DNA of 8,158 nt from Candidatus Kaiserbacteria bacterium (GCA_024654165.1 JANLIP010000017.1:1-8158), one strand, 5' to 3'. Positions 1 through 5,653 are shown, counted from the first letter of the stretch. The notes: a model not told the origin generated them from the sequence alone. Numbers and translations are program-made.

Positions 1-447
1 CCGCGCGCGCTTGCCAAACATTTGGCGCTTGGCAAGGCGCGCGCGGTCGCCCTTCGGCACAAAGAGGGAATTGTGATTGGGGCAGATACAGTAGTTGTAT
101 GCGAAGGGAGGATAATCGGGAAACCGCGCAGTGTGAAAGATGCCCGGGCGATTCTCGCACTGCTTTCCGGCAAAAAACATGAAGTTATTACCGGATTTGC
201 GATTGTGGATGCAAAAACCGGGCGCACCATTTCTCGTTCTGCGCGTACGACTGTTTACTTCCGCAAAATAACATCACATGACATTAACGAGTACGTTAAA
301 ACGGGCGAACCGCTAAAAGCGGCCGGAGCATATTTCATACAGGGAGGAGGCTCTAGGTTTGTGCGCGAGATAAAGGGGGACTATTCAAACATAGTCGGTT
401 TGCCGATGAAGGAGTTACTTGTCGAACTGCGAGAATTTGAAAGATAA
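1..447 (+). CDS. maf: Maf/YhdE-type nucleoside triphosphate pyrophosphatase (5' end missing)
   Basis: Maf proteins hydrolyse nucleoside triphosphates, including non-canonical ones, to the monophosphate and pyrophosphate in the cytoplasm, and are linked to septum formation and house-cleaning. The frame is open from base 1, so the gene starts upstream; the TTG at 22 is only an internal codon. The N-terminal SxSxRR-type motif of the family is therefore not visible. What remains matches the family in order: a Lys-Ala-rich helix, GADTVV (about bases 79-96), GKP shortly after, LSGKKHEVITGF (about 166-201), KAAGAYFIQG (about 319-348) and GDYSNIVGLP (about 376-405). The KAGxYxIQG form is typical of the YhdE (dTTP/UTP) subgroup rather than YceF (m7GTP), from memory of the families. 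It ends TAA, and the stop's last base begins a palindromic element. Identity is secure; substrate preference is inferred. Confidence 0.93.
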   Translation, partial: PRALAKHLALGKARAVALRHKEGIVIGADTVVVCEGRIIGKPRSVKDARAILALLSGKKHEVITGFAIVDAKTGRTISRSARTTVYFRKITSHDINEYVKTGEPLKAAGAYFIQGGGSRFVREIKGDYSNIVGLPMKELLVELREFER

Positions 448-491
448 GTCCGACGCTACGGTCGGACTCCGACAGCTTCGCTCGTCGGAGT
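447..491. repeat. Tandem two-hairpin palindromic element after maf
   Basis: Two palindromes sit side by side and share bases. The first is AGTCCGAC (447-454) paired with GTCGGACT (461-468) around the 6-nt loop GCTACG. The second is ACTCCGAC (466-473) paired with GTCGGAGT (484-491) around a 10-nt loop that can itself pair AGC with GCT. No T-run follows, so it is not a standard Rho-independent terminator, although it could end or protect the maf transcript. The first unit is nearly the same, on the opposite strand, as a palindrome inside the murF-like gene at 6159-6178, which suggests a dispersed repeat family. Confidence 0.75.
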
Positions 492-518
492 TATGCACAC
501 CCTGCGAAAAAAGACATC

Positions 519-548
519 TTGACATAAAAAACAGGTATACAATATATG
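519..548 (+). promoter_or_regulatory. Predicted sigma70-type promoter of the surface-protein pair
   Basis: A perfect -35 TTGACA (519-524) is followed 18 nt later by TATATG (543-548); overlapping alternatives such as TACAAT (538-543) fit less well in spacing. This is the only consensus-quality promoter I can see. It lies downstream of maf and about 190 nt before the fibre gene, so it would transcribe a long structured leader and then the two secreted-protein genes. Confidence 0.6.
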
Positions 549-579
549 GCAACATTCCCGCTCGCGCGGGTGTGTTGTC
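548..579 (+). other. Hairpin at the predicted transcript 5' end
   Basis: GGCAACA (548-554) pairs with TGTTGTC (573-579, one G-U), followed by a 2x2 internal loop and CCCGC (557-561) paired with GCGGG (566-570) around the loop TCGC. If transcription starts some 6-8 nt after the -10 element, only the upper stem would be in the RNA. It may be a 5' stabilising structure or another dispersed palindrome. Confidence 0.5.
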
Positions 580-626
580 AGGAAAAGCATTAAAAAGGTC
601 AGAGAAAATTTTATTAGCGTTTGTTT

Positions 627-687
627 ATCGGCGACGTAGGGCGAGTGAAATGAAAAAGTGTTTTCATTTCCGAGCCGAGGAGCCGAT
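627..687 (+). other. Structured leader element upstream of the fibre gene
   Basis: A perfect 10-bp stem, GAAATGAAAA (647-656) with TTTTCATTTC (661-670) around loop AGTG, sits inside an outer stem ATCGGC (627-632) with GCCGAT (682-687). The interior arms are G-rich on one side and carry a repeated GAGCCGA-like motif on the other, so alternative pairings are possible. It lies in the predicted 5' leader and ends about 50 nt before the start codon. It matches no riboswitch class I recognise. It could be a cis-regulatory RNA or a dispersed palindromic repeat. The rest of the 448-736 gap is AT-rich and holds a tandem AATTAGT duplicate (711-724) but no visible gene. Confidence 0.5.
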
Positions 688-736
688 ATGAGGGTTAGTA
701 CCCGATTATCAATTAGTAATTAGTTAATCAAATAAT

Positions 737-1885
737 ATGAAAGTGATTTCTATGTTTAGGAAAGAGGGAGTAGTGCCGGTAACAATCGCGGCCACGATAT
801 CTCTGTTTTTAGTTGTCTCCATAGTTCAGGCGACAACGACGATAAGTACGGACATTACGACGCAGGGCGCTTTGAGCGTTACCGGCGCAAGCACGCTCAC
901 GGGCCTTGTAACCAACGTCGCGGGCTCGGTGAACCAAGCCTCCTCAACAGTCGTCGGCGCGTTTACCACAACCGGTGCGAACTCTTTCGGAAGCACCCTC
1001 GGAGTAACCGGTCTGTCCACGCTAGCCGGCTATATCTCAACAGCATCGTCAACAGTAGTGGGCGCTCTGACCACGACCGGTGCGAATACATTCGGCTCAA
1101 CTCTCGGCGTAACAGGATTATCTACACTGACCGGCTTTCTATCCACAGCCTCTTCAACCGTGGTTGGCGCCCTCACCGTAACCGGCACATTCAGTCCGGC
1201 ACAAACTTCAGCAGCAAGCTTCACGGTTAGCGGTCTCACGACCCTTGGCCAGGCGTCCTCCACGCGCCTCTCCGTATTTGACACCGCATACTTCGGCGGC
1301 TCGGCAACATCCACATTTGATTCCGCAGGCAACCTAGTTGTGGTAGGCAATGCAACCTCTACCAATTTCTTTTCCACGACCGCAAGCAGTACCAACCTAT
1401 TCTCGCAGGCATCAACTATCGGCACTCTCACTTTGGGGAACGCTCTCGCGGTTACCTCCGGCGGTACGGGCGTTACCACGTCAACAGGTACGGGGAATAC
1501 GGTTCTTTCCGCAAGCCCGACACTCACGGGTACTGCAGTACTGGCGAGCGCAAACTTTAGCGGTACCGCAAGCACGACCAACCTCAAGGTTGGTTCGGAC
1601 GCGGTGAGCACGGTATCGGGCATGATTCACGGCGTGTGTACCATCGCGGGCCTCAATGGCATTGTTGCTTCAACCACCGGACAAGTAACGTGTTCAGGGG
1701 CGACGGGCATCACTACAAGCTACAAAGTGTTCGTGATGGCGACGAGTTCCATCCCCACACAGCTCGTTATCCAATCGGCAACATCATCCACGGACGCCAT
1801 CGAAGTTCGCTTCCAAAACACCGGCATTACGGGAGGAACTCCCGCGGCTGGCGCGGCATCGCTTAACTTCTGGGCTGTTCGCTAG
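737..1885 (+). CDS. Secreted fibre-like Ser/Thr/Ala-rich repeat protein
   Basis: No named family is recognised with certainty. The 382-residue product starts with a basic segment (K2, R8, K9) and a hydrophobic stretch (about 13-30), then changes to low-complexity Ser/Thr/Ala/Gly sequence, so it is probably exported, with possible cleavage near residue 32 or anchoring by this helix. Residues 68-172 hold three 35-residue units beginning ASSTVVGA; the third diverges after its first half. Residues 206-224 carry shorter ATSTNFFS-like motifs. Residues 241-267 (SGGTG..., then VLSASPTLTGTA) resemble a motif common in phage tail-fibre proteins. The last 90 or so residues look like a beta-sandwich cap with two cysteines (C301, C319), the only ones in the protein, which could form a disulfide. 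A beta-helical stalk with a terminal domain is the likely architecture. The ATG at 737 has no Shine-Dalgarno; the ATG at 752 is an alternative start. Role as adhesin or surface fibre is inferred. Confidence 0.8.
   Translation: MKVISMFRKEGVVPVTIAATISLFLVVSIVQATTTISTDITTQGALSVTGASTLTGLVTNVAGSVNQASSTVVGAFTTTGANSFGSTLGVTGLSTLAGYISTASSTVVGALTTTGANTFGSTLGVTGLSTLTGFLSTASSTVVGALTVTGTFSPAQTSAASFTVSGLTTLGQASSTRLSVFDTAYFGGSATSTFDSAGNLVVVGNATSTNFFSTTASSTNLFSQASTIGTLTLGNALAVTSGGTGVTTSTGTGNTVLSASPTLTGTAVLASANFSGTASTTNLKVGSDAVSTVSGMIHGVCTIAGLNGIVASTTGQVTCSGATGITTSYKVFVMATSSIPTQLVIQSATSSTDAIEVRFQNTGITGGTPAAGAASLNFWAVR
938..1252 (+). repeat. Three tandem 105-bp (35-codon) coding repeats in the fibre gene
   Basis: Units run 938-1042, 1043-1147 and 1148-1252. 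Units 1 and 2 encode 30 of 35 identical residues, and the five changes are conservative (F/L, S/T, A/T, Y/F, I/L). At DNA level 18 further codons differ synonymously. Unit 3 keeps ASSTVVGALTxTG and then departs. The duplication is therefore old and kept by selection on the protein. Confidence 0.85.
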
Positions 1886-1915
1886 TAGATAGCTATTATC
1901 AGCTAACAGCGAACA
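1876..1915 (+). other. Hairpin spanning the stop codon of the fibre gene
   Basis: TGTTCGCT (1876-1883) pairs with AGCGAACA (1908-1915), and inside it TAGCT (1890-1894) pairs with AGCTA (1901-1905). An alternative pairing of GCTGTT (1874-1879) with AACAGC (1905-1910) also exists. The stem includes the first base of the TAG stop and ends 3 nt before the next ATG, leaving no room for a Shine-Dalgarno. Ribosomes finishing the first gene would have to open it, so translational coupling is possible. There is no T-run to suggest termination. Confidence 0.6.
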
Positions 1916-1918
1916 CTC

Positions 1919-3025
1919 ATGAAAAAACTGAAAAAAATCTTACTCTCGGGTTCAGTCGCCGCGCTGCTTCTGCCCGCTCTCGCGCTCGCGGCGTTTAACG
2001 ACTTGACCGTCTCAACAGACGTCGTCTTGAGCGTCGGGGGAAACACGGTAACTGTTTCCGGAACGAGTGCCGTTATTGAATCAATGTCTGTCAGCGCCAC
2101 TACCATCACAGTCGCGCTTCTTCCGGGTTCGTTTATAGAAGTTCAGTCCGCCGGAAAGACCATTGCGACAAACGCACCGGCAAATTACATAGTTACCGAC
2201 ACGTGTAGCGCGTCTACGGCCACGTTAAAGCTTTCCTCGTCAATCAGTACCGGTTCAATGACAATCACTCCGTCCGGCTCTGCATGTAGCGGCAACGCTA
2301 GCGGCAACTCCACGACTATTGTCTCAACAGGCAGCGGAAGCGGTTCTTCCGGCGGCGGAGGGGGCGGCGGTGGAGGCGGCGGGTATACTCCGCCGGCTGC
2401 TACAACCCCGGCTACTCCTGCTACTCCAGCAACCCCGGCTACTTCGGTAACCTCCGCAATCCCAGCCACTCCGGCGACTCCGGCATCCGCATCTCTCCCA
2501 ACAGACTTCGGCATCGGAGCAAAAGGTGGAAACGTTGAAGCTCTGCAGACCCTTCTGGAGACGAAAGGATTCCTCACAATGCCGGCGGGCGTCGCAAAAG
2601 GGTTCTACGGCGCCCTGACGCGCACTGCCGTTCGCGCATATCAAAAGAGCAAGGGCATTTCGCAGACCGGCTATATCGGCCCGCTGACTCGCGCCGCAAT
2701 TAATGCGGAACTCGGGGCTAGCGCTCCCGCCACTCCCGCCACTCCAAGCGCCTCTGCAGTTGCAAACGCTAACGAGAACGCAAGCTTCAAACGAGACCTA
2801 GAAACGGGCTCTACGGGCGACGACGTGAGGGCGCTTCAGGCGTATCTCAACAGCCATGGATTTGCGGTCTCTTCAAGCGGAGCAGGTTCTCCGGGAAATG
2901 AGACAACCATGTTTGGCGGACTCACGCGCGCGGCTCTCGCCAAGTGGCAGGCGTCTGTCGGCATTACGCCTGCGGCAGGATACTTTGGACCTAAGACTAG
3001 GGCCTATATAGCGGCGAATCCTTAG
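1919..3025 (+). CDS. Secreted protein with two peptidoglycan-binding domains
   Basis: The 368-residue product begins with a clear Sec signal peptide: KKLKK, a hydrophobic core (about 8-22) and an ALALA site with probable cleavage near residue 24. Residues 25-135 form a beta-rich Ser/Thr domain with the only two cysteines (C96, C123), a possible disulfide. A flexible linker follows: eleven glycines (145-155) and Pro-Ala-Thr repeats (about 159-191). Two PG_binding_1-type (PF01471) domains then lie at about 196-264 and 293-366. Each shows the family pattern of VxALQxxL, a Gly, FG/YG-x-LTRxA and an aromatic-x-GPxTRxxI ending; a second short PAT linker (269-276) separates them. No catalytic domain is visible, so it looks like a wall-anchored adaptor rather than an enzyme. 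It follows the fibre gene by 33 nt and is probably co-transcribed. The stop codon's last two bases are the outer end of a large inverted repeat. Confidence 0.85.
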   Translation: MKKLKKILLSGSVAALLLPALALAAFNDLTVSTDVVLSVGGNTVTVSGTSAVIESMSVSATTITVALLPGSFIEVQSAGKTIATNAPANYIVTDTCSASTATLKLSSSISTGSMTITPSGSACSGNASGNSTTIVSTGSGSGSSGGGGGGGGGGGYTPPAATTPATPATPATPATSVTSAIPATPATPASASLPTDFGIGAKGGNVEALQTLLETKGFLTMPAGVAKGFYGALTRTAVRAYQKSKGISQTGYIGPLTRAAINAELGASAPATPATPSASAVANANENASFKRDLETGSTGDDVRALQAYLNSHGFAVSSSGAGSPGNETTMFGGLTRAALAKWQASVGITPAAGYFGPKTRAYIAANP

Positions 3026-3148
3026 AAACTGCTGAAAAAGTTCACCTGCTTCGTTGCGGGACCCAAGCGCGACACTCGTCGTATGTAAAATACGCCTCGT
3101 GTCGCGCTTTTCCCGCGCCTCGCAATTGAAGCTTTTTAAGCAGTTTCT
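3024..3148. repeat. 125-bp imperfect inverted repeat, MITE-like, or an oversized hairpin
   Basis: The ends are perfect 10-bp inverted repeats, AGAAACTGCT (3024-3033) and AGCAGTTTCT (3139-3148). After one mismatch the pairing continues (3035-3040 with 3132-3137), then GCTTC (3048-3052) with GAAGC (3128-3132, overlapping the previous arm), GCGGG (3056-3060) with CCCGC (3112-3116), AAGCGCGACAC (3065-3075) with GTGTCGCGCTT (3099-3109), and CGTAT (3080-3084) with ATACG (3090-3094) around a 5-nt loop. It is non-coding with no transposase, and I see no clear target-site duplication. It may be a miniature transposable element or a long 3' hairpin ending the upstream transcript. Confidence 0.65.
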
Positions 3149-3157
3149 CAAACACCA

Positions 3158-3178
3158 CACCGAGGACGGTCCTCGGTG
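3158..3178. repeat. Short perfect GC-rich hairpin upstream of yvcK
   Basis: CACCGAGGA (3158-3166) pairs with TCCTCGGTG (3170-3178) around the 3-nt loop CGG. No T-run follows directly; a short CCTTTTA lies about 20 nt later. It may be a terminator-like structure for the upstream transcript or a further dispersed palindrome. Confidence 0.55.
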
Positions 3179-3202
3179 CCGGCCGATTGTGAAATTGCCT
3201 TT

Positions 3203-3208
3203 TAGAAT
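3203..3208 (+). promoter_or_regulatory. Possible -10 element of yvcK
   Basis: TAGAAT lies 14 nt before the yvcK start codon in a locally AT-rich stretch after the hairpins. No -35 of correct spacing is visible (TTGTGA at 3187-3192 is too close), so this is weak. Confidence 0.22.
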
Positions 3209-3222
3209 GATAGAGTTATCGG

Positions 3223-4176
3223 ATGGTAAAAAAAGTCGTCACTATCGGCGGGGGGACGGGAAGCTATACCGTACTGCGCGGCCTGAAAAAATTTCCGCTT
3301 GATATCACGGCAGTGGTCAGCATGTTTGACAGCGGAGGTTCCGCCGGGGTCTTGCGCGATGAATTCGGCATTCTACCGCCGGGGGATGTGCGCAGATGCA
3401 TCATTGCCCTTTCGGAAGGCAAAAAGCGCCCGATATTGCGCGACCTCTTTAATTTCAGGTTTGAGCAAAAGGGCAGTCCTCTAAACGGGCACAGTTTTGG
3501 CAATCTCTTGCTTCTGGCCCTCTCCAAAATTTACGGCGGGGAAATAGAGGGAATAAGAAAAGCGTCCGAACTGCTTGATCTCAAGGGAAAGGTCCTGCCG
3601 GTGTCTCTTGATAATGCGCATGTGCATGCCACCCTGGAGGACGGGACGGAAATAGCGGGCGAAGCGAACATTGACGTGCCGAAACACAACGGAGACCTAA
3701 AAATCAAAGAGTTGCGCCTCAAGCCGGACGCTAGCATTTTTGATGAAACGCGCAAAGCGATTCTGGAAGCGGATTTCATAGTAATAGGCCCGGGCGACAT
3801 TTACACCTCCGTAATTCCGAACCTTCTTGTAAAAGGCATGAAGGAGGCGCTAAAGAAGAGCAAGGGGAAGACAGTAGCCATCTGCAATCTTATGACCAAG
3901 TGGGGCGAGACTAACGATGCGCCGGCATCCGACATGATGCGGGAACTTCTAAAATACAGCGGGCTGAAGAAATTTGATTATATTATTTGCAATACGCAAA
4001 AAATGGACCCCAAACTTGTCTCCGCTTACGCAAAAGAAAAAAAATACCCGGTTGTTTGCGATGCGAAACTGAAAGATTGCGCGAAGGAAGTGATAACAGG
4101 CGGCTTTTTCTGGGAGGTAGATATTGCAAGGCATGATTCCGGAAAAATAGCGAAAGTATTGGCAAAATTGCCATAA
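3223..4176 (+). CDS. yvcK: YvcK-family gluconeogenesis/cell-wall regulator (CofD-like fold)
   Basis: YvcK proteins have a CofD-like Rossmann fold, bind UDP-sugars such as UDP-GlcNAc in studied bacteria, and are needed for cell shape and for growth on gluconeogenic carbon sources; they are not known to make F420. The 317-residue length fits the family. Diagnostic motifs are GGGTGSYTVLRGLK (residues 9-22), the acidic FDSGGSAGVLRDEFG segment (about 35-49), LPPGDVRRCIIALSEG (51-66), GHSFGNLLL (about 89-97) and GPGDIYTSVIPNLL (about 190-203). The start is the ATG directly before the first beta strand; no good Shine-Dalgarno is present. It is separated from nth by 38 nt containing a palindrome. Being near MurF-like and Ddl genes supports a role in envelope precursor supply. 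Confidence 0.93.
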   Translation: MVKKVVTIGGGTGSYTVLRGLKKFPLDITAVVSMFDSGGSAGVLRDEFGILPPGDVRRCIIALSEGKKRPILRDLFNFRFEQKGSPLNGHSFGNLLLLALSKIYGGEIEGIRKASELLDLKGKVLPVSLDNAHVHATLEDGTEIAGEANIDVPKHNGDLKIKELRLKPDASIFDETRKAILEADFIVIGPGDIYTSVIPNLLVKGMKEALKKSKGKTVAICNLMTKWGETNDAPASDMMRELLKYSGLKKFDYIICNTQKMDPKLVSAYAKEKKYPVVCDAKLKDCAKEVITGGFFWEVDIARHDSGKIAKVLAKLP

Positions 4177-4195
4177 GGGTTAGTCTGACTAACCC
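4177..4195. repeat. Palindrome directly after the yvcK stop, with a C8 run
   Basis: GGGTTAGT (4177-4184) pairs with ACTAACCC (4188-4195) around CTG, starting at the first base after TAA. The run of eight C's at 4193-4200 replaces the U-tract expected of an intrinsic terminator, so termination is doubtful. A 3' end-protecting stem or a dispersed palindrome are alternatives. Confidence 0.6.
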
Positions 4196-4214
4196 CCCCC
4201 GCTTGGGTAATTAA

Positions 4215-4886
4215 ATGAGAAACAAAAAGGCCGAGGATAACAGGGCAAATAGGGCTGGGAATATAGTCGCGTATTTGAAGAAGGCGTATCCGAAGCCCAA
4301 AAGCGAGCTCGCCTACAAAACCCCGTTCCAGTTTGTCGTTGCCGTCATTCTCTCTGCGCAATGCACGGACCGGGCGGTTAACCGCTTAACAGAGGGGTTA
4401 TTTAAGAAGTACAAAACCGCGAGCGATTTTGCGCGCGCTGTGCCTGCAACTTTCCAGAAAGAAATCTCCACGATTCCTTTTTTCAGGAATAAAGCAAAAC
4501 ATATTATTTTATCTGCAAAGAAAGTCTGCTCGGATTTTGATGGGGGAATTCCTAAGGAAGCAAATCTTCTCCAAACGTTGCCGGGGGTCGGATACAAAAC
4601 CGCTCACGTTGTATTAGGGGAGCTCTTTGATATTTGGGAGGGTATACCTACAGACACTCACGTACGTCGTTTTGCAATGAGGTTTAACCTCACTAACAAC
4701 ACAAATTTGACGAAAATTTCCAAAGATTTGGAGGCATTGATTCCAAAAAAGAATTGGAAATATGTCAACAACGGACTAATTTTATACGGACGATACGTGT
4801 GTCCCGCGCGCAAACACGACTGTACGAAGCATCCGCTTACAAAATTGTGGCCCAAATCTGCAACTCGCTGGATTGGTGCAAAGTGA
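4215..4886 (+). CDS. nth: Endonuclease III (DNA glycosylase/AP lyase) with a degenerate iron-sulfur loop
   Basis: Endonuclease III removes oxidised pyrimidines and cleaves the resulting abasic site in base excision repair. The 223-residue product matches the family: LSAQCTDRAVN near residues 46-56, the helix-hairpin-helix LPGVGYKTAHVV (122-133) with the catalytic lysine K128, and TDTHVRR (146-152) with the catalytic aspartate D147. The C-terminal iron-sulfur loop normally reads Cys-x6-Cys-x2-Cys-x5-Cys. Here C196 and C203 keep the first spacing, but the third and fourth positions are H206 and W212, so only two of four ligands remain. The protein may lack the cluster, as some family members do, or bind differently. 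It starts at ATG 4215 without a clear Shine-Dalgarno. It is the first gene of a tight run with the hydrolase (14 nt) and the MurF-like gene. Confidence 0.93.
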   Translation: MRNKKAEDNRANRAGNIVAYLKKAYPKPKSELAYKTPFQFVVAVILSAQCTDRAVNRLTEGLFKKYKTASDFARAVPATFQKEISTIPFFRNKAKHIILSAKKVCSDFDGGIPKEANLLQTLPGVGYKTAHVVLGELFDIWEGIPTDTHVRRFAMRFNLTNNTNLTKISKDLEALIPKKNWKYVNNGLILYGRYVCPARKHDCTKHPLTKLWPKSATRWIGAK

Positions 4887-4889
4887 GGT
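4883..4889 (+). promoter_or_regulatory. Shine-Dalgarno-like site for the alpha/beta hydrolase
   Basis: GTGAGGT overlaps the nth stop codon (TGA 4884-4886). Its GAGGT core is 11 nt before the ATG at 4901, slightly long but usable. An out-of-frame ATG at 4893 would be only 3 nt away and gives a very short frame, which supports 4901. It is the only recognisable Shine-Dalgarno near a start in this window. Confidence 0.45.
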
Positions 4890-4900
4890 AATATGACGCA

Positions 4901-5653
4901 ATGCAATGCATCGTAAACGGCCTAGCGACAAATTATGAAGAACGGGGGAGCGGAGAAGCCGTTATCATGCTCCACGGATGGAAAGACGACCTGCATACAT
5001 TTGACGGCATTGCGTCCGTGCTTGGAGAGAATTTCAGAATAGTCAGGCTTGACTTGCCGGGCTTTGGCGGGAGCGAGGCACCCAAAGGGGACTGGATACT
5101 GGATGATTACGCAGGGTTTGTAAAGGATTTCCTCGGTAAATTAAGTATAAGCCCCGACACTTTAATCGGTCATTCTTTTGGCGGAAGGATAGCGATTAAA
5201 GGAATCGCGGCAAATAAGTTTAGTGCAAAGAAAATCATTCTTATTTCCTCTGCGGGAGTTGCGCGCAGGAAGACATTCAGGAACATGCTTCTTGCCGTCC
5301 TCGCGAAAGTCGGACGGGTCATCACCGCAATTCCGCCAATCAGTTTTTGGAAACAGGAAATCCGGCGGGGATTATACAGGAGTATCGGTAGCGATTATTT
5401 TCAAGCCGGAGCTTTGGGCGGGACATTCTTAAATATTATTAAGGAAGACCTTAGTTCTTCGGCTAAGAATATAATGCTTCCGACACTCATCATCTGGGGG
5501 AGCAAGGACAGTACGACGCCGATTAGTGAGGGGAGGCGCCTCAACCAGCTCATATCCGGTTCCACGCTTCGGGTAATTGAGGGGGCGGGGCATTTCGTGC
5601 ATAAAGAACGGCCGAAAGAGGTTTCGGAGCTAATCAGAAAATTTCAAATATGA
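4901..5653 (+). CDS. Alpha/beta-fold hydrolase
   Basis: A 250-residue single-domain alpha/beta hydrolase of unknown substrate. The oxyanion-loop motif LHGW is at 24-27, followed by DLPGFGGS (51-58). The nucleophile elbow GHSFGG (90-95) supplies S92, IWGSKDSTTP (198-207) the acid D203, and GAGHFVH (228-234) the histidine H231, so the Ser-Asp-His triad is complete. A lid region of about 120-185 separates elbow and acid. No signal peptide or membrane helix is visible, so it is probably cytoplasmic. The best-known relatives by pattern are MhpC/BioH/RsbQ-type esterases and hydrolases, but motifs alone cannot choose among them. Its stop overlaps the start of the MurF-like gene (ATGA), so the two are translationally coupled. 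A link to envelope metabolism is suggested only by position. Confidence 0.9.
   Translation: MQCIVNGLATNYEERGSGEAVIMLHGWKDDLHTFDGIASVLGENFRIVRLDLPGFGGSEAPKGDWILDDYAGFVKDFLGKLSISPDTLIGHSFGGRIAIKGIAANKFSAKKIILISSAGVARRKTFRNMLLAVLAKVGRVITAIPPISFWKQEIRRGLYRSIGSDYFQAGALGGTFLNIIKEDLSSSAKNIMLPTLIIWGSKDSTTPISEGRRLNQLISGSTLRVIEGAGHFVHKERPKEVSELIRKFQI

Noticed and set aside
419..691. A 90-codon open frame starting at a TTG inside maf
   Set aside because: It runs through the palindromes, the promoter and the leader stems, has no recognisable domain and no ribosome site, and its composition reflects those elements.
737..830. Type IV prepilin leader in the fibre protein
   Set aside because: A basic segment, a glycine and a hydrophobic stretch are present, but the glutamate at +5 and the FTLxE core are absent, so a plain signal or anchor helix is likelier.
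938..1252. CRISPR-like tandem repeats
   Set aside because: The units are contiguous 105-bp coding repeats in one reading frame, without unique spacers, and diverge synonymously.
1477..1537. A prophage, because of the tail-fibre-like motif
   Set aside because: No capsid, terminase, integrase or other phage gene is present; flanking genes are chromosomal housekeeping genes.
1030..1623. A 197-codon minus-strand open frame opposite the fibre gene
   Set aside because: It is a by-product of the Thr/Ser/Gly/Val-rich codons on the + strand; its Val/Pro/Ala-rich translation shows no domain, and the + frame has a signal segment and repeats.
2185..2577. Minus-strand open frames opposite the Gly and Pro-Ala-Thr linkers
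   Set aside because: Poly-Pro and Val-Ala-Gly repeats are the complement of the linker codons; the + strand gene is complete with signal peptide and two domains.
4884..5653. UGA recoded as glycine
   Set aside because: Both UGA codons used as stops (nth and the hydrolase) fall at natural protein ends followed closely by the next gene's start, and all frames read normally under the standard code.
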